DNA of 64,000 nt from Gigaspora margarita (lineage: Eukaryota > Glomeromycota > Glomeromycetes > Diversisporales > Gigasporaceae): positions 140,256 to 204,255 of the forward strand of contig WTPW01000063.1 in the NCBI GenBank assembly GCA_009809945.1, written 5' to 3'. Position numbers and translations under genes: made by a program. A model generated the notes under the pieces. That model was not told the origin of the DNA, did not search any database, and was given only the letters and a program-made list of their open reading frames with translations. Positions 1-11,850 of the stretch are shown in pieces (within the stretch, counting starts at the first letter, position 1; every line of letters starts with the position of its first letter).

Positions 1-229
1 GATTTGCATCTGAAAGGGCCCTTTCATATTGTCCTAGTTTAGAATATGTTATTCCACGGAGAATTAATGCGATCAAATCGTTAGAATTGACATCTAAAAT
101 ACAATTAAATTGATCAAGTGAGTCAACATAATGACCCAATTTCAAATATGAAATCCCAAGATAAATTTCATTTTCACACTTCTTGTTAATAGAATTTAAG
201 ATATCATATTTATCAATGGAGAAATTCAT
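1..229 (-). CDS. TPR-repeat protein, N-terminal part, runs off the left edge
   Basis: Reading the minus strand from the ATG at 229-227 gives 76 uninterrupted codons up to the window edge. Two tetratricopeptide-like helices pairs are visible: one around residues 22-50 (YLGISYLKLGHYVDSLDQF) and the next from about residue 56 (LRGITYSKLGQYERALSDA), with the expected spacing of about 34 residues and the conserved G-Y and A/S-L-F positions. TPR arrays act as protein-binding scaffolds; in Glomeromycotina they are often attached to kinase or Sel1-type proteins, but nothing in the visible part shows a catalytic domain. The first ATG is preceded by an in-frame-neutral AT-rich leader with TAA/TAG close upstream, so the start is reasonable. 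The 3' part lies outside the window, so full length and domain content are unknown. Confidence 0.75.
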   Translation of the reverse strand, partial: MNFSIDKYDILNSINKKCENEIYLGISYLKLGHYVDSLDQFNCILDVNSNDLIALILRGITYSKLGQYERALSDAN

Positions 230-1040
230 TTATTAGATGATCTTTATGTTTACTTATGGTGTGAAAATTCTAAAAGCTTTGTTTTTTTTGTAGAAAAATA
301 CAGCGTTGAATATAATGCCAAATTAATTCAGGACAGTGAAATACACTAAAACTTATCTAAGTTTGTATAAAAATGACAACATTACAGAAAGCTAAACACC
401 GTTTTGAGAGATGTGAAAGGTCTGGTTTAATTGGATTCAACTAAAACTAGTGGCTCTATACAAAATTTGGTTTAAAGGCAAACTTGGAATTTGACTAGCA
501 TAATTCGCATGTGCGTACGTACATATGTACGTACCTGCATCTTGTAGATTTTGTATCGCAACGGTTACAGAAAAAATTGTGTAATGAATACTTTATGCTT
601 AGTGTTACATGAAAATACGTACGAAATTTACCAGGAACGTAGTCATGCTTTCATATGGCGTATGGATCTCATAAAAGGGATCTCATAATTCAGGGTCGGA
701 ATTCATCGGAATCCAGGTAGGATGTGCCGGAATTGATTAACTTTGCCCAAGATCATTAAAGATTTTACTAATGAAGTTATAGGCTATTCATTAAGTAAAA
801 ATGTTGCTTAATGCTGGTAATTCCGACATGGAATTTTGATGATCCTCTTTTAATAAATTTGTTAATGGTGGTTTTACAGCAGAGTGCACAAACCCAAATT
901 TGGTAATGCTCATTGTAGTTGAATAAAATATATATATTAAAGTATTATACTTATTATTCTATGATTTTTTGAAAACTTACCAATTTATATATACTTGAAA
1001 AATGTAATAGCAAGAACTTTTGAATATCTATATTCAGTTA
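230..1040. other. intergenic, upstream of the TPR gene
   Basis: No long reading frame or clear repeat boundary seen. It presumably holds the TPR gene promoter; no specific element could be picked out. Around 505-535 there is an alternating CGTAC/GTACGTAC purine-pyrimidine tract. Confidence 0.4.
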
Positions 1041-1046
1041 ATATTT

Positions 1047-1290
1047 ATTATAAAAATGCACCTATAGTAGTTTTGCACCTATTATATTTTTATAGATTTT
1101 TTCAATTTTTATAAATCTTATATAAAAAACTTTACTTCGAATTTTTATACTAGAGTATTTAGAGCTAGGATTAAGGTTTGGAAAGGGGTTTTAGGGGCAT
1201 AGAGCATTTTTACTTAGGGTACTGCATACTAATTAATTAGCTAGTAATGTAATATCGATGACAAAACACCATAGGTGCATTTTAGCAAAA
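1047..1290. mobile_element. MITE of the TGCACCTATAG-TIR family (degenerate copy)
   Basis: Left end contains AAAATGCACCTATAGTAG and the right end its inverse (CATAGGTGCATTTTAGC). The same terminal motif marks better copies at 19390, 29270 and 47996. It has no coding capacity. Ends are approximate because no clean target duplication was found here. Confidence 0.5.
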
Positions 1291-3116
1291 GTTTTCTATT
1301 AAAATTAATTTAAAATAATTCCAGTATAAATTATTAGAAATTAGTAAAGAGGATTTAATCAGTACTTATTTAATAATTATTGCAAAAATTTTGGTAATAA
1401 ATCTTTTTTTATATTAAAAATTGGATGTTACATTAATTTTTTTGATTTTTTTTATATTTTTTAGTACACACTGCTGAAGTCTTATATTGTTCTTGCAACT
1501 GTATATCCTAACAGTGTCCATATATACCAGTAGCCAATGTTCATATATAGGTTGAAAGATGTCCTCTAGAGGCATTTTTAGCTCAACATCATGGAGTACT
1601 ATTGTGGCCCCAAGTGTGATGCACTGCACTAGCTACTGCTAGCTAGATAATTATAACAAAATGATTCTTACTTTATTTGTTTTCCATGTGTTTATGAAGC
1701 ACATTACTAATTTCAGACTTCAGTTTCTCATTATATTACATGACTTTGGTTATTCCAAATTGAGATTCTAACTTGCTATTACAGATTCTTAAAGTAACCT
1801 ATTCTAGATTGATGCCCTGGGTTTCTGGCTTTTAGTTCTCTAATTTAGACTAATTCAGTAAATTACTATTATTTTATCACTGAGGGAATTTGAACAGGCA
1901 ACCTTATGATTTGAGACCTCAGAACAAAACTGCTATACTAACAATTCAGAATTCAGTTGATACAAATAGAAGATTATTATCAGATAGTAACAATTTTATT
2001 TGAGATATAAATATTCTTTTTTTTTGTAAATCTTATTAAAATTTTAGTATATATAATATTTTATAGTACTTTCTAATATTAATATTGTACTATTATATAT
2101 TTCTTTTAATAGATCAACATTATATAAAAAAAGACGATTCTATTTTTTTCTAAAAAAATTAATAAGATAATATTTCACTTGATGTTAAAATATTTAAAAA
2201 TTTAATAGAATAAAAAGTTAAATTAACAGAAGCTTTATTATAAACTTTATTAGCAGAAAATATTCAAAAATTTTATTATTAGAAATTTATTTGTCAAAAT
2301 TTTTAGGCTATTTTGTTAGTACTAATATTTATTAAATAAATATAATTTGAATATATTTGTATAAAGTTTAACTTGAATAATTTGTAACTAATAACGAATT
2401 AATTAATTTGACAATTTACCTTAATTAGTCTATTCTGGAAACTCTATTTAACTACTAAGTTTATTAAATTTTTTATAGCTAATATTGGATTAAAAAGTTC
2501 AAATTACTAGACTTATTATATTACTTTTCAATTGTTACTATATATAATTTCTGCTTTTAATGTACTTATAATACAATACTTCCAATAAAGTACAATTCAT
2601 TGGGTTAAACAATTATAACCTTGTAGTTATTTTGAGATTGGTGTAATAATTTTTAACCAATTTTTTAACAACTATTAATTCAAAATGTACAAAACTTTAA
2701 TATGTTATAGCCCAATATCATATTTATATTAAATAAAATTAACTAATTTGGATTAGTAGTTGCTAAAAAATTATTAAAATTAAAACTAAATATATATATA
2801 ACTTTAAATTGAGCTTGAACTAAATTTAGACTAACTCTAAAAGTTCAATATTAAATTGAACTTGAGCAGTATTTTAAAAATAATCTAGTTTAGTTTAGTT
2901 CAAAATTAAACTAAATCAGTTTAGTTAAGGTTTATAGGAACACTATATAATATACTATAGTCATTCTTCTCTATAATTACACAGTTGGGCACACTCTATT
3001 ATGGTAAGGTGTAACTTTATAAACTAACTCTATATAAGCACAAATTATAATTAATATAAAAAAAGTTAATTTAATAAAGATGTTTTAAAAAATTATAAAT
3101 ATAATTGTATATATAG
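1291..3116. other. AT-rich non-coding stretch
   Basis: No credible gene. Very AT-rich (especially 1980-2950), with short homopolymers. A 71-codon minus-strand frame at 1414-1629 has no recognisable motif or repeat of a known domain and is not called. Confidence 0.4.
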
Positions 3117-3464
3117 TGCAAGATATCTATACTCAATAGTTATACAAGGTGTTTCAATTTTTCAAATAGCTATAACTTTTTATCTAAGAAGTTTTAAAAA
3201 ATTCTGACCAGTAGCTTTATAGAGCTATATCAGCTCTATATATATGCCAAATATCTTTTCAAAATCTTATTACTATAAAAAGTTTTAGCAATTTGAAAAT
3301 TGAAATTTTATATGTAAATTTATATAAATTTATATATAAATTTTCAATTTTTAAATTGCTAAAACCTTTTACAGTGATGAGATTTTGAAAAGATATTTGG
3401 CATATATGTAGAGCTAATATTGCTTTATAAAATTACTGGTTAGATTTTTTTTAAAATTTCTTAT

Positions 3465-5321
3465 AGGGCTCAAAAGTCCAGTTCAGGTCCAGTCTGTATC
3501 TGGCCAGACCCAGACTTGAACCTGAACTCGAACTATAAATTTTTAAATTTTCAGACCCAGACTCAAACCTGAACCCAAAGTACTGAACTCGAACCAGACT
3601 CAAACATAGATATAGGTTTGGTCTGGGTCCAGTCTGAAGTTTGCGAACCTGTCTGAGTTCAGGATAGTGAGTTACTACCCTAGTAAAGTTAATACCTGGG
3701 TCACAAAATAATAACCTGGATGGTCTAGAAATGGGTTTTACATGTGCACATAATTCCTTAATCATGCACATTCATGCGCATTAATGCACATGTTTCTGAA
3801 TCATGCGCAGTTTATGCCATCAAAATTTGGATCCTTTATGGCCAGCTTGTTGTGGTAAATTTAATATTATTTTACATTTATATTTTTAACTTGTTCGCAT
3901 GATCATACTGGTCCTGCACTGCATCACATGCTGCGCAGCTACCCAATTTACATAACCCATTATCAAAATGTTAGTTAAGACTAGTAATGGACAACATGTG
4001 AGATCCACACGTGATCCTGCATAGGATTTAAAAACTCTTGTGTGAGACTTTTAATATAAAATTGTCTGGCTTGCGTTAGCATATCATCAGGCTTGCATTA
4101 ACAAATTATCCAGCCTGCTTTAACATAAGTGGGCCAATTCCTAATTAGTATTTGATTTAAATAAAAATATTATGCACACATTAACTTTTTATTTGTTTTT
4201 TTATTCCACATATATATGTACATTCTGTACATACAGAGATAATGTGCAAATATATATTGAAATATAATTTTTAAATTGTCATTATTAATAAAGTGGGAAT
4301 CTATTATTGATTATTATTAAGTATAAAAGTGACTATTTGATCAGGAATTATAAGCCAAATTATTTTCTTATGAGTCATTTATAATTTTGTGTGTATATAA
4401 CCTTATTACTTATAAATTTACAGTAGCATATTTATATCTCATTATGCACCTAAATACTTATAAATTTTTATATGCTATATGATTTTATCATTTTGTTGGC
4501 ATTTTAATTTTTAAATATAATAATATTTTAAAAATAAATTGATAAAATTAAGACAAATCTGAATTGATAAATTTAATAATTATAAGATTAAAATGTTTTA
4601 AAAGTAGGCAAAATCTATACAAGCATTATATTTGTAATAAAATGCAGTAAGGTTTATAAGAAATGATTATGATTTTAACAAGAAATTACATTCTTGGTGA
4701 TGATTTTTATATATATATTTTATTAATTGTGAAAAATTCAGAAACACTACTCAATCCCACATGGGATTTTTAAAAAAATCAGGATTTGCCTATTACTAGT
4801 TAAGACTAATATATTGTGACCATCAGTTGGGATAGCAATGATGGATATCAGTCCAATTTAGCTCTGATGGTTTACTTGGGTTTAAATTTATAGCGATTGT
4901 ACATGGGTTTATAACGTTACAAGAATTAATTAATTGGGTCATAGGTTATCACTTAAACTGATCAATCTATGTGATTGATTTAAATAAGACGTATAAGATG
5001 TAAATAATTAAACATCGAAGAGAATTTATTATAATAATATTAAATAAATAAATAAAATAAAATAAAATAAGAACAAAAAATATCAATTTTCAATTTTCTT
5101 GATCAGCTTATTGCGATATTGCTCAACTACTTTCAGACTTTTGGACTGGACTCAAACTTTTGAACCGGACTCAAACTGGACCTGAACTAAGTTAAAAGTT
5201 TGATATTCAAACCTGGACTGAACCGAGTTTTAAAATAGTTTGAGTCTGAGTCCAGTTCGAATTTTGAACCAGACCTGGACTTGTCTAAAGTCTGGCCTCA
5301 GTTTGGGTCTATCAGAGCCCT
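3465..5321. mobile_element. TIR element B (AGGGCTC ends) inside A
   Basis: Ends AGGGCTC at 3465 and GAGCCCT at 5315-5321 are inverted. Both subterminal regions (3470-3665 and 5105-5310) consist of reiterated words of the type CCAGACTCAAAC and GAACCTGGACT in both orientations. Flanks TTTCTTAT and CTTCTTAG agree at 6 of 8 positions once element C is removed, compatible with an 8-bp hAT-like duplication. No transposase is visible; a 106-codon minus frame across the left block is simply the translated repeats. Confidence 0.6.
3983..4797. mobile_element. Non-autonomous TIR element D inside B, 10-bp duplication
   Basis: Starts AGTAATGGACAA and ends with the inverse (TTGCCTATTACT). Flanked by AGTTAAGACT at 3973-3982 and 4798-4807, a perfect 10-bp direct repeat, of the size seen for Mutator-like elements. 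Subterminal CACATG-GGATT motifs are also inverted. No coding potential seen in its 815 bp. Confidence 0.65.
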
Positions 5322-5324
5322 ACT

Positions 5325-5505
5325 AGGACCCCAAAATATATATAGACAGGTCAGGTTAATTATAGGGTTACTAAAAAAGAAAAGATCTGCAAAAAAAACT
5401 TCAAAAATAAGCAAAAAAATTACTATAAATAGAAAAGATCTGTATAAAAAACCTCAAAAATAAGCAAACTCATACCTGACCTATCTATGTATATTTCAGG
5501 GTCCT
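5325..5505. mobile_element. MITE C (AGGACCC, GACAGGTCAGG ends), copy 1
   Basis: 181 bp with long inverted ends: AGGACCCCAAAATATATA then GACAGGTCAGG at left, and the inverse at right. Flanks GCCCTACT and GCCCTCTT resemble an 8-bp duplication (6 of 8). The interior has a doubled CCTCAAAAATAAGCAAA motif. A second copy is at 11282-11458 with a perfect duplication, confirming the ends. Confidence 0.8.
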
Positions 5506-5589
5506 GCCCTCTTCTTAGATAAAAAGTTATAACTATTTGAAAATTTGAAACACCTCATGTAACTATTGAGTATAAATATCTTGTACCAT

Positions 5590-5926
5590 AGTTGTTATAT
5601 AGAAACATCAAAATAATACTAGTAAATTAATTTTTTTGCAATAAAAAATATTGTTCAAAAAAACAAAAAACACTTATTATAAAAGTTTTATATAAATTAG
5701 TTACCTTTTTATTAGTACTGTTTTTATTTTACATACTTACAAAAAGTAGATAAAAAAGATTGTAATTTTTTTATAAAAAAATAAAAATATTATATTAGTA
5801 AAATATTAATAAATTAATATAAAAATTTTAGGGTAGATATATTTCATTCTTTTGAACAACTTTTCTTACTATATAAAAATCAATTTGCTTAGTATTATTT
5901 GGCTTTCATATTGTTAACCTATGAAA
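5590..5926. repeat. Foldback element, family shared with 10600-10890
   Basis: Left arm (CAAAATAATACTAGTAAA around 5612) is inverted at right (around 5890-5912, AGTATTATTTGGC). The same arm sequence occurs in the foldback at 10600-10890. Ends approximate; non-coding. Confidence 0.5.
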
Positions 5927-6201
5927 ATATACAAAAATGGGCATAACTCTTGATCCAATAATCAGAACTTGCTGAAACAACCACTATTCGACTCAGCTCG
6001 ACAAGATGGTTCGAATGAGCTATAGATCATCTCTGTACAACCACTAGTTGCCAAGATCAGAACCAATGAACAATCAAGTATAGGATCTACAATTTGATTG
6101 TCTAGGAGATCTACTGCGCGCCAAAGTGCATATATGGCATTTATAAAACATGTCATATTTATAGCATATATACTCTATATTTTATTTATAACACATATGG
6201 G

Positions 6202-6483
6202 CAGTGTTGTCACAGGACAGCTTTGGACAATGATTTGGACAATTTTGGACAATTTTGGACAATTAAATAAAGCAAAATTACTTAAAATTTTATTAAGATA
6301 ACCTATTTTAATTTTAACTAAAATGTGTTCAGCATCTAAAAAAAATATATAGTTATATATTTTTTTAGATAGATTTACTAATTATTAAAGGCTGAACAAG
6401 CTTTGGACAATCTTGGACATTTGGACAATTTTGGATGTGGACATGCCAAAAAAGGCTATGGACAGCCAAAATGTACAATACTG
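6202..6483. mobile_element. hAT-like MITE with CAGTGTTGT ends, TTTGGACAA words
   Basis: 282 bp. Ends CAGTGTTGTCAC and GTACAATACTG are inverted, and CATATGGG is duplicated exactly at 6194-6201 and 6484-6491. CAGTG-type ends plus an 8-bp duplication are typical of hAT elements. TTTGGACAA is reiterated near both ends. The duplication includes the first three G of the foldback element at 6489, so this MITE inserted on its edge. Confidence 0.8.
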
Positions 6484-6488
6484 CATAT

Positions 6489-6725
6489 GGGGTCTTTGCC
6501 GTGAAAATGACCTTACGGGACTATGTAGATTTTATGAATAAAAATTAAAATTTCTAGCTACCTGGTAATCCAATCAAATAAAAATTTTTTATTTTGTAGA
6601 GCTTAGTGAGTTTTACAAAATAAAAAAAAGTTTATTTGAATTGGATTACTGGATAGCTAAAAACTTCAATTTTTATTCATAAGATCTACATAGTCCCATA
6701 AGGTCATTTTCAAGGCAAAGACCCC
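6489..6725. mobile_element. Long-palindrome foldback MITE (GGGGTCTTTGCC ends)
   Basis: Near-perfect palindrome of about 237 bp: GGGGTCTTTGCC at left, GGCAAAGACCCC at right, with arms of about 110 bp around a centre near 6610. ATAT flanks both sides (6485-6488, 6726-6729). Would form a very stable hairpin as RNA or single-stranded DNA. Confidence 0.75.
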
Positions 6726-6799
6726 ATATGTCATTTATTTTATATATTACATTTATACTATTTATACTATATATTTTATTAGTAGTAGATATAGCATTT

Positions 6800-7170
6800 A
6801 TTGCACATGTAATAGATATAGCCCGTTACATTTGTGAAAAACAAAAATGTATAAAAGCAGCCAATGTGGACCCCAAGTTCAACATTGAGTCTTCATACTC
6901 TTTCAATAAATAAAACATTTATTTACTACACAAATTAAACAGTTACTGGTATCTTCATAAACTTTTAATTGTTGCCTCTTTAATAATTGCAAATTACCAT
7001 AAATCTTCTTTGTTAAGTTTTCTTGAAAAACGCCTTTCGTTCGACTTAGTTAAATCACAGTAACAAGTGAGGTTACACAAAGAGATCACTGTCTAAGATC
7101 GCTCTAGTTACCTACTATCTTGAAAAAGTATATATAGGATAACAAATTGGTGGTAACTGTAAGATACTTT
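6800..7170 (+). other. Possible 3' part of a 5' LTR and primer-binding region
   Basis: Upstream of the gag remnant there is a TATA-like TGTATAAAAGC at about 6848, an AATAAA near 6905-6912, and the sequence AGGATAACA followed by TGGTGGTAACTG near 7138-7160, which resembles an LTR ending in CA followed by a tRNA primer-binding site. No second LTR is present in the window, so this is only a plausible reading. Confidence 0.3.
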
Positions 7171-7480
7171 CTCCACCCTTGCATTGTATTTTGAAAACCC
7201 AAAAACTGGATTTTGGACTTCGTGGAAAGTTTTTAACTAAGTAAACTTGATCAATTTTGCTCTGTTTGAGCTAAAATTTGGAATATACCTGATAAAAGAT
7301 TCTGCATCTTTTGTACAAAGCTTATCTTAGGACGAAAATCTAACTGGAATCCGCAAATCATGTTGACAGCATTTTCTTCCAGATAATCTGCAAGAAAGAA
7401 ACTTTTGGTCACGTGACTTCTGTCGCGAAACAAACTTGAAGAATTGAATATTAAAAGACATTAAAACCTAATTAAAGTAA

Positions 7481-7705
7481 TACTGGATACCTAGGAAAGG
7501 TATTGCCACTTCAAAAACACCAGAACATATTGAAAATACTCTTGCTTGGAAGGCTCCTTTCTACAAGAAATATTTGGAACAAGAATTGGAAAAATTAGTT
7601 GAATCCTCTAAACAACCAGATGGAACCATTGTCTTTTTCTTGCAAACCTTGAAATTAGCGAACTTATACTGTACTCAATTAAACCAGACCAAAGCTTTTG
7701 ATTGA
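7481..7705 (+). pseudogene. Retroelement leader ORF fragment
   Basis: An open frame of 75 codons without its own obvious ATG ends at a TGA at 7703-7705, about 60 bp before the gag ATG. It reads as a soluble, charged, helical segment (for example KTPEHIENTLAWKAPFYKKY). Position between the putative LTR and gag, and protein-like composition, suggest it is an N-terminal piece of the retrotransposon polyprotein separated by a stop or frameshift. I do not recognise a domain. Confidence 0.4.
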
Positions 7706-7767
7706 TAAAATTTTATTTTCTTTTCTTATTTTCTTTATCTTTATTATTATTATTATTTTATTATTTT

Positions 7768-9276
7768 ATGCAATTTAATTATCAAGGATACATACAGAAA
7801 TTAGTAATACACCACCAAGAACACTATATAAGAGCCATCTTAAGTCAAATAGATGATTATTGTGAGATTTGCTACTCTGTAACTACTACTGTTCCTAGAA
7901 ACTTTCTAAATTTCTATCGTTGGTATTGTGCTCAATATCCTGCTAGTGATTTTTCTGGAAAATCCTTGGAATACTTTCAACAAATATCCCAAATTTATAT
8001 CCAATTTAACCTACCTCAGTTTAAAAATACTATATTTAGATTTATTTTTAGCTTTAGATATTCTTCTTTCCCTGGTAACCTTACTAAGATTATTCATAGT
8101 ATATCTGTCTTAACTGCATTTACTAGTTGTTTCTTTAAAGACTCTTTTACTTTAAAAGAATCAGATTTCAACGACGATTGTTTTTATGAAGATTTTGAAG
8201 ATTATAGTGACTCATTTCAAAACCTTTTTACTTTAACACCTATTAATACACCACAACCTAGTCCTATCTTAGTACCTGCACGTCTGCCTACTCCTCCTTC
8301 ATTACCTATTCACGCAATAGCTACTATTCAAAATGTTTATAACTACTTGAGAGAAAATGAAAAAGGAGGCATGTTATTAAGGGTTGAACCATTTAAAGAA
8401 GATGGAACCCAAGACCCTCTTATCTGGTTGGAAGACTATGACAAAGTTGCTCAAGCAAATAAATAGAATTTGGCTAGAAAAAAAGATATCTTTGCTGCTT
8501 TTTTGGGGATAATGCAGAAGATTGGACCACTACAGTTAATAATTATGCTGATAGAGGAACAAATTGGAATACTGTGACTACTGCTTTAAAAACTCATTCT
8601 GTACTCAAAGATGGCAAAATAAATGGCTTAGAGACTTGGATACCTTAAAACAAGGCTCAAAAAAACTATTGATTCCTACAATAGTAGATTTAAAAGACTG
8701 GTCAAAAGAGTAAAAGCTAGAGCTGCTCTTCAGGATGCCCAAAAATTATATTACTTCAAAAAGGGATTACAACCTGCAACCCTTCCAATTCTTCTTACTT
8801 ATAACCCAGCCACTTTAAAAGCTCTTCTTGAACTTGCTAGAACCTATGAGCAAGGAGCTGACTTTGCTACCAATGCTAATCCTGGTGTAAATAACCCCAA
8901 TATTGCTGCCTATGAAAAGGAAATAGAGCAGTTAACCAAGCAAATGAAACAAATATCATTAAACTATGCATCCATTGCCACTGCCTTGAGTGCCCAAACT
9001 GAGCCACAATATCACCCAAAACAATCTAAACAATTCTACCAGAAGCCAAGGCCTACCAACAATTTTCACCCAAATGTTATCTGCTATCGATACAGTGAAC
9101 AAAGACACTATGCAAGAGACTGTATGGCTAAATGTCTCCCAACCAAAGAGCAATGTTATCAAATGAATTCTCGACCCCAAATGAAGCAGAAAATTCATTA
9201 TGCTGCTATAGAGGAAGAATACTGCTCAGATGAGAATGAGGTCTATGTTACTTGTGCCCCTCATCCTAAACCTTAA
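7768..9276 (+). pseudogene. LTR-retrotransposon Gag, disrupted
   Basis: Structural Gag of a Ty3/gypsy-like element, which would package element RNA. The first part (ATG at 7768 to TAG at 8464-8466, in the codon after QANK) ends in the Gag-like stretch LLRVEPFKEDGTQDPLIW. Homologous-looking sequence continues after the stop (ARKKDIFAAF, then KTIDSYNSRFKRLVKRV and ATLKALLELARTYEQGA) but only by changing frame near 8500 and 8630-8690. The final intact piece, 8944-9276, holds a zinc knuckle of the form C-x2-C-x4-H-x4-C near 9100-9122, except that the second cysteine is tyrosine (CYRYSEQRHYARDC), one G-to-A change. A coding ATG rather than an upstream TTG was chosen as start. The element is therefore dead at several points. 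Confidence 0.75.
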
Positions 9277-10320
9277 AGTACTAACTGCAAAGTGCAAAAA
9301 GAAGCCCAAAGAAAAGCCCAAAAGAAGTCAGAATCCCAAAAAGAAATCAAATTGAGAACCAGAACTGTATAGGCTAATGAACCTGAATTTGAGGATATGA
9401 TAGAAGAACCCATTTAAGTCCTTAAATCTACTAAAGCACCTAGGAAGAAGATTCAAAAACTTCCTTCTGTAATCGACCAATTGGAGCCCTATGATATCTC
9501 CAAAGATCTCTTGAACAAACAAGCCCAAGGTACCTATGAACAGCTGCTTCAATACACTAACCAACATAAAAACCTTGCCCAAACCATAAAGAGAGGCAAT
9601 GCTCCAGTCACTGAAGCCAACCATGTGGAACTAGGACCTAAAAGAAAAATAGTGGCCATGAGGTGCCATGTCAATATTAAAGGACAGCCAGTAGTTGCTA
9701 TACTTGACTTTGGTGCTGCTATTAGTATTATTACTGCCAAGTTAATGAAGAGATTAGGATTGAAAATTAACCAAGAGTCCAAGACTATTGTTGTAACTGC
9801 TAATGGACAAAGAAAAAAAGCATTAGGATCCATTAATGATGTGAAGATTACCCTCCAAAATATTGCAATCCCTATTGATTTGCAAGTAATTGAATCAAAG
9901 GATAAAACCCTCTTGTTAGAAACTGATTGGTTCAACAAGTTCAGAGCAAACCTTGATTTTGATAACCATACCTTGAAGATTCGCTACTTAGGAAAAAGAG
10001 CTACCATTTATACACCCATGTAAGCAGTGAACCTGTACCTGAAGAATTTGAAGAATTCACCAATGAAGATGAATGGATAGATGAAATTGAACAAGATGAA
10101 ATGGAAACTTACTATATTGAAGAAGAAGACCAAGAAGAGGAAAACCTGTTCTTTAACCCATGGACAGAAGTTATCTCTAAAAAGAACCCAGCAGCCTATG
10201 TTGCTTTTATAGCTGAAGTTAATGTCCAACCCTCCACCATGCAAATTAACATTGCCCTTACTAATTCTGAAAAGAAGATTGCAGAAAAGATTCTTCTCAA
10301 CAACAGCCATATTTATAGAT
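9277..10320 (+). pseudogene. LTR-retrotransposon aspartic protease, disrupted and truncated
   Basis: Continues the polyprotein after Gag. In-frame stops occur near 9370 and 9416, then 9481-10023 is open. A retropepsin-like domain spans about residues 60-165 of that frame: KIVAMRCHVNIKGQPVVA, then the active-site loop reads AILDFGAAISII where the family has D-T/S-G; the catalytic Asp is kept but the Thr is Phe, which should impair the protease. A second hydrophobic segment (LLLETDWFNKFRANLDF) matches the C-terminal part of retroviral-type proteases (usual form LLGxDW). After the stop at 10021 an acidic linker continues in another frame (EEFEEFTNEDEW, then 10101-10320) and is cut off by a foldback MITE before any reverse transcriptase. 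RT, RNase H and integrase are absent from the window. Confidence 0.75.
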
Positions 10321-10570
10321 ATGGGGGTGAGTCAATAGAAATCAAGCAAATTTTTTTAGTAACTTTTTTTAAATGTTTAAATCAAAATAATTTAACAAGA
10401 ACTTGATCAAATTTGATAAATTTTTTTTAAAATTAATTTTGTATATTTATAAAATTAATTTAAAAAAAATTTTATCAAATTGGGTTAAATTTTTATTAAA
10501 TTATTTCCATTCAAAGTTTCAAAAAATTTTATTATAAAAAATTTGCTTAATTTCTATTGACTAACCCCAA
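10321..10570. mobile_element. Foldback MITE, GGGGTTAGTCAATAG ends
   Basis: Left GGGGGTGAGTCAATAGAAAT, right inverse ATTTCTATTGACTAACCCC; AAGCAAATTTTT follows at both ends. About 250 bp, AT-rich centre. It interrupts the retrotransposon reading frame. ATAT is found close to both ends but the exact duplication is ambiguous. Confidence 0.65.
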
Positions 10571-10599
10571 TATGTAAAATAAAAAACTATACTAATAAA

Positions 10600-10890
10600 A
10601 AGTTATTCAATTTGCATAAAATTCTATATTAGATATATTTTGTTTTAAACAATTTTTCTTATTGTATAAAAATTGATTTACTTAGTATTTATTTTAACTT
10701 TATATTTAGCAATATTCAATTGTAAAATTTATTTTTAAAAAACTTTTTATATATAATGATTGATTGTTGCTATAAATAAAAGTCAAAATAATACTAAGTA
10801 AATCAATTTTTATACAATAAAAAAAGTTATTAGAAGAACAAAATGCACCTAAAATAAAATTTTTATATAGATCAGTTGAATATTTCATTA
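10600..10890. repeat. Foldback element, same family as 5590-5926
   Basis: Arms around 10620-10715 and 10770-10880 are inverted copies sharing TATAAAAATTGATTTACTTAG. No coding content. Boundaries approximate. Confidence 0.5.
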
Positions 10891-11080
10891 ATATGTTTTT
10901 TATTTTATATTTCTACAAAAAAAATTACAAATTTTTTAGCTATATTTGTAAATAAGCAAAATATAAAACAATATTAACAAAAAGTTATCCAAAATTTCAG
11001 AATAGGAGTATTTTTTTAAACTTTATTTATTGTATAGCATATAGAAAAGTGCTATTTATTATATAATTTATTATTATTAG

Positions 11081-11535
11081 AGGGTTATACTCTATACTTG
11101 CTAGCAAAGCACAGACAAATCCCAAATTCAAAAATCAATTGCTATTTGTAAAAGATTAAATCAAAAATGTAAACTTAAATTTTGCAAATATATTATCTAT
11201 AACAATAAGAATATCTACTATTTGTTTAAACAAAGATTATTAATAAAGTTTTTGTGAAATTAATTTGGAATGCATTTGGAAAGGATCCAGACATATATAT
11301 AGATAGGTCAGGTTAATTATAAAATTACTAAAAATAGAAAAATCTGCAAAAAACCTCAAAAATAAGCAAAAAAATTACTAAAAATAGAGAAGAACTTCAT
11401 AAAACCCCAAAAATAAGCAAACTAATATCTGATCTATTTATGTATATTTCAGGGTCCTATTTGGAATTTGGGTGCAGACAAATCCAAACTATAGTAATTT
11501 GGGATTTTGCCAACATGTATAGTCATACTCTCTTC
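11081..11535. mobile_element. TIR element (TATACTCTATACTTGC end), split by MITE C
   Basis: Left TATACTCTATACTTGCTAGC and right inverse GCCAACATGTATAGTCATA. Its interior (GACAAATCCCAAATTC ... TTTGGGTGCAGACAAATCC) matches the element at 25680-25945, which lacks the MITE C insertion and so serves as an empty-site relative. Confidence 0.6.
11282..11458. mobile_element. MITE C, copy 2, perfect 8-bp duplication
   Basis: 177 bp, ends AGGATCCAGACATATATA and CAGGGTCCT with GATAGGTCAGG subterminal, clearly the family of 5325-5505. ATTTGGAA is duplicated exactly at 11274-11281 and 11459-11466. Confidence 0.85.
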
Positions 11536-11850
11536 TTCTCCTGTGATCAAATTGGCAGCCAATAATAATATATATATATAATATATAGATGTGATAAACT
11601 GCTAATCTCCTCCTTTTCTTAAAATTATATAATAAACAGCACTTCTCTTAATAGCAACTATTTATGTCATATATAAATATAATTGTAAAAAAGTAATTTT
11701 ATTATTAAAATTAGCCAACAAATTCTAAAAAAATATGATTGTAATCATAATATAATTGTAACTGTATAGAGGTCCTTAATATAAAAAAATAGTATTATCT
11801 TTTGATATAATTATATAATATTTGTAACTATATAAAAAGATTATATAGTA

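Larger units (their letters stand above)
3117..5587. mobile_element. Foldback element A, split by nested insertions
   Basis: The outer arms 3117-3189 and 5514-5587 are inverted copies (TACAAGATATTTATACTC-type ends, about 72 nt with a handful of mismatches). The left arm continues into a palindrome around 3190-3464 (both arms carry TATGCCAAATATCTTTTC), so the original element was about 420 bp. The palindrome is broken at 3465 and resumes at 5514, showing that everything between is a later insertion. Target words TTCTTA flank the insert on both sides. Confidence 0.65.

Noticed and set aside
3451-3771. 106-codon minus-strand frame
   Set aside because: It is the CCAGACTCAAAC word array of element B in translation.
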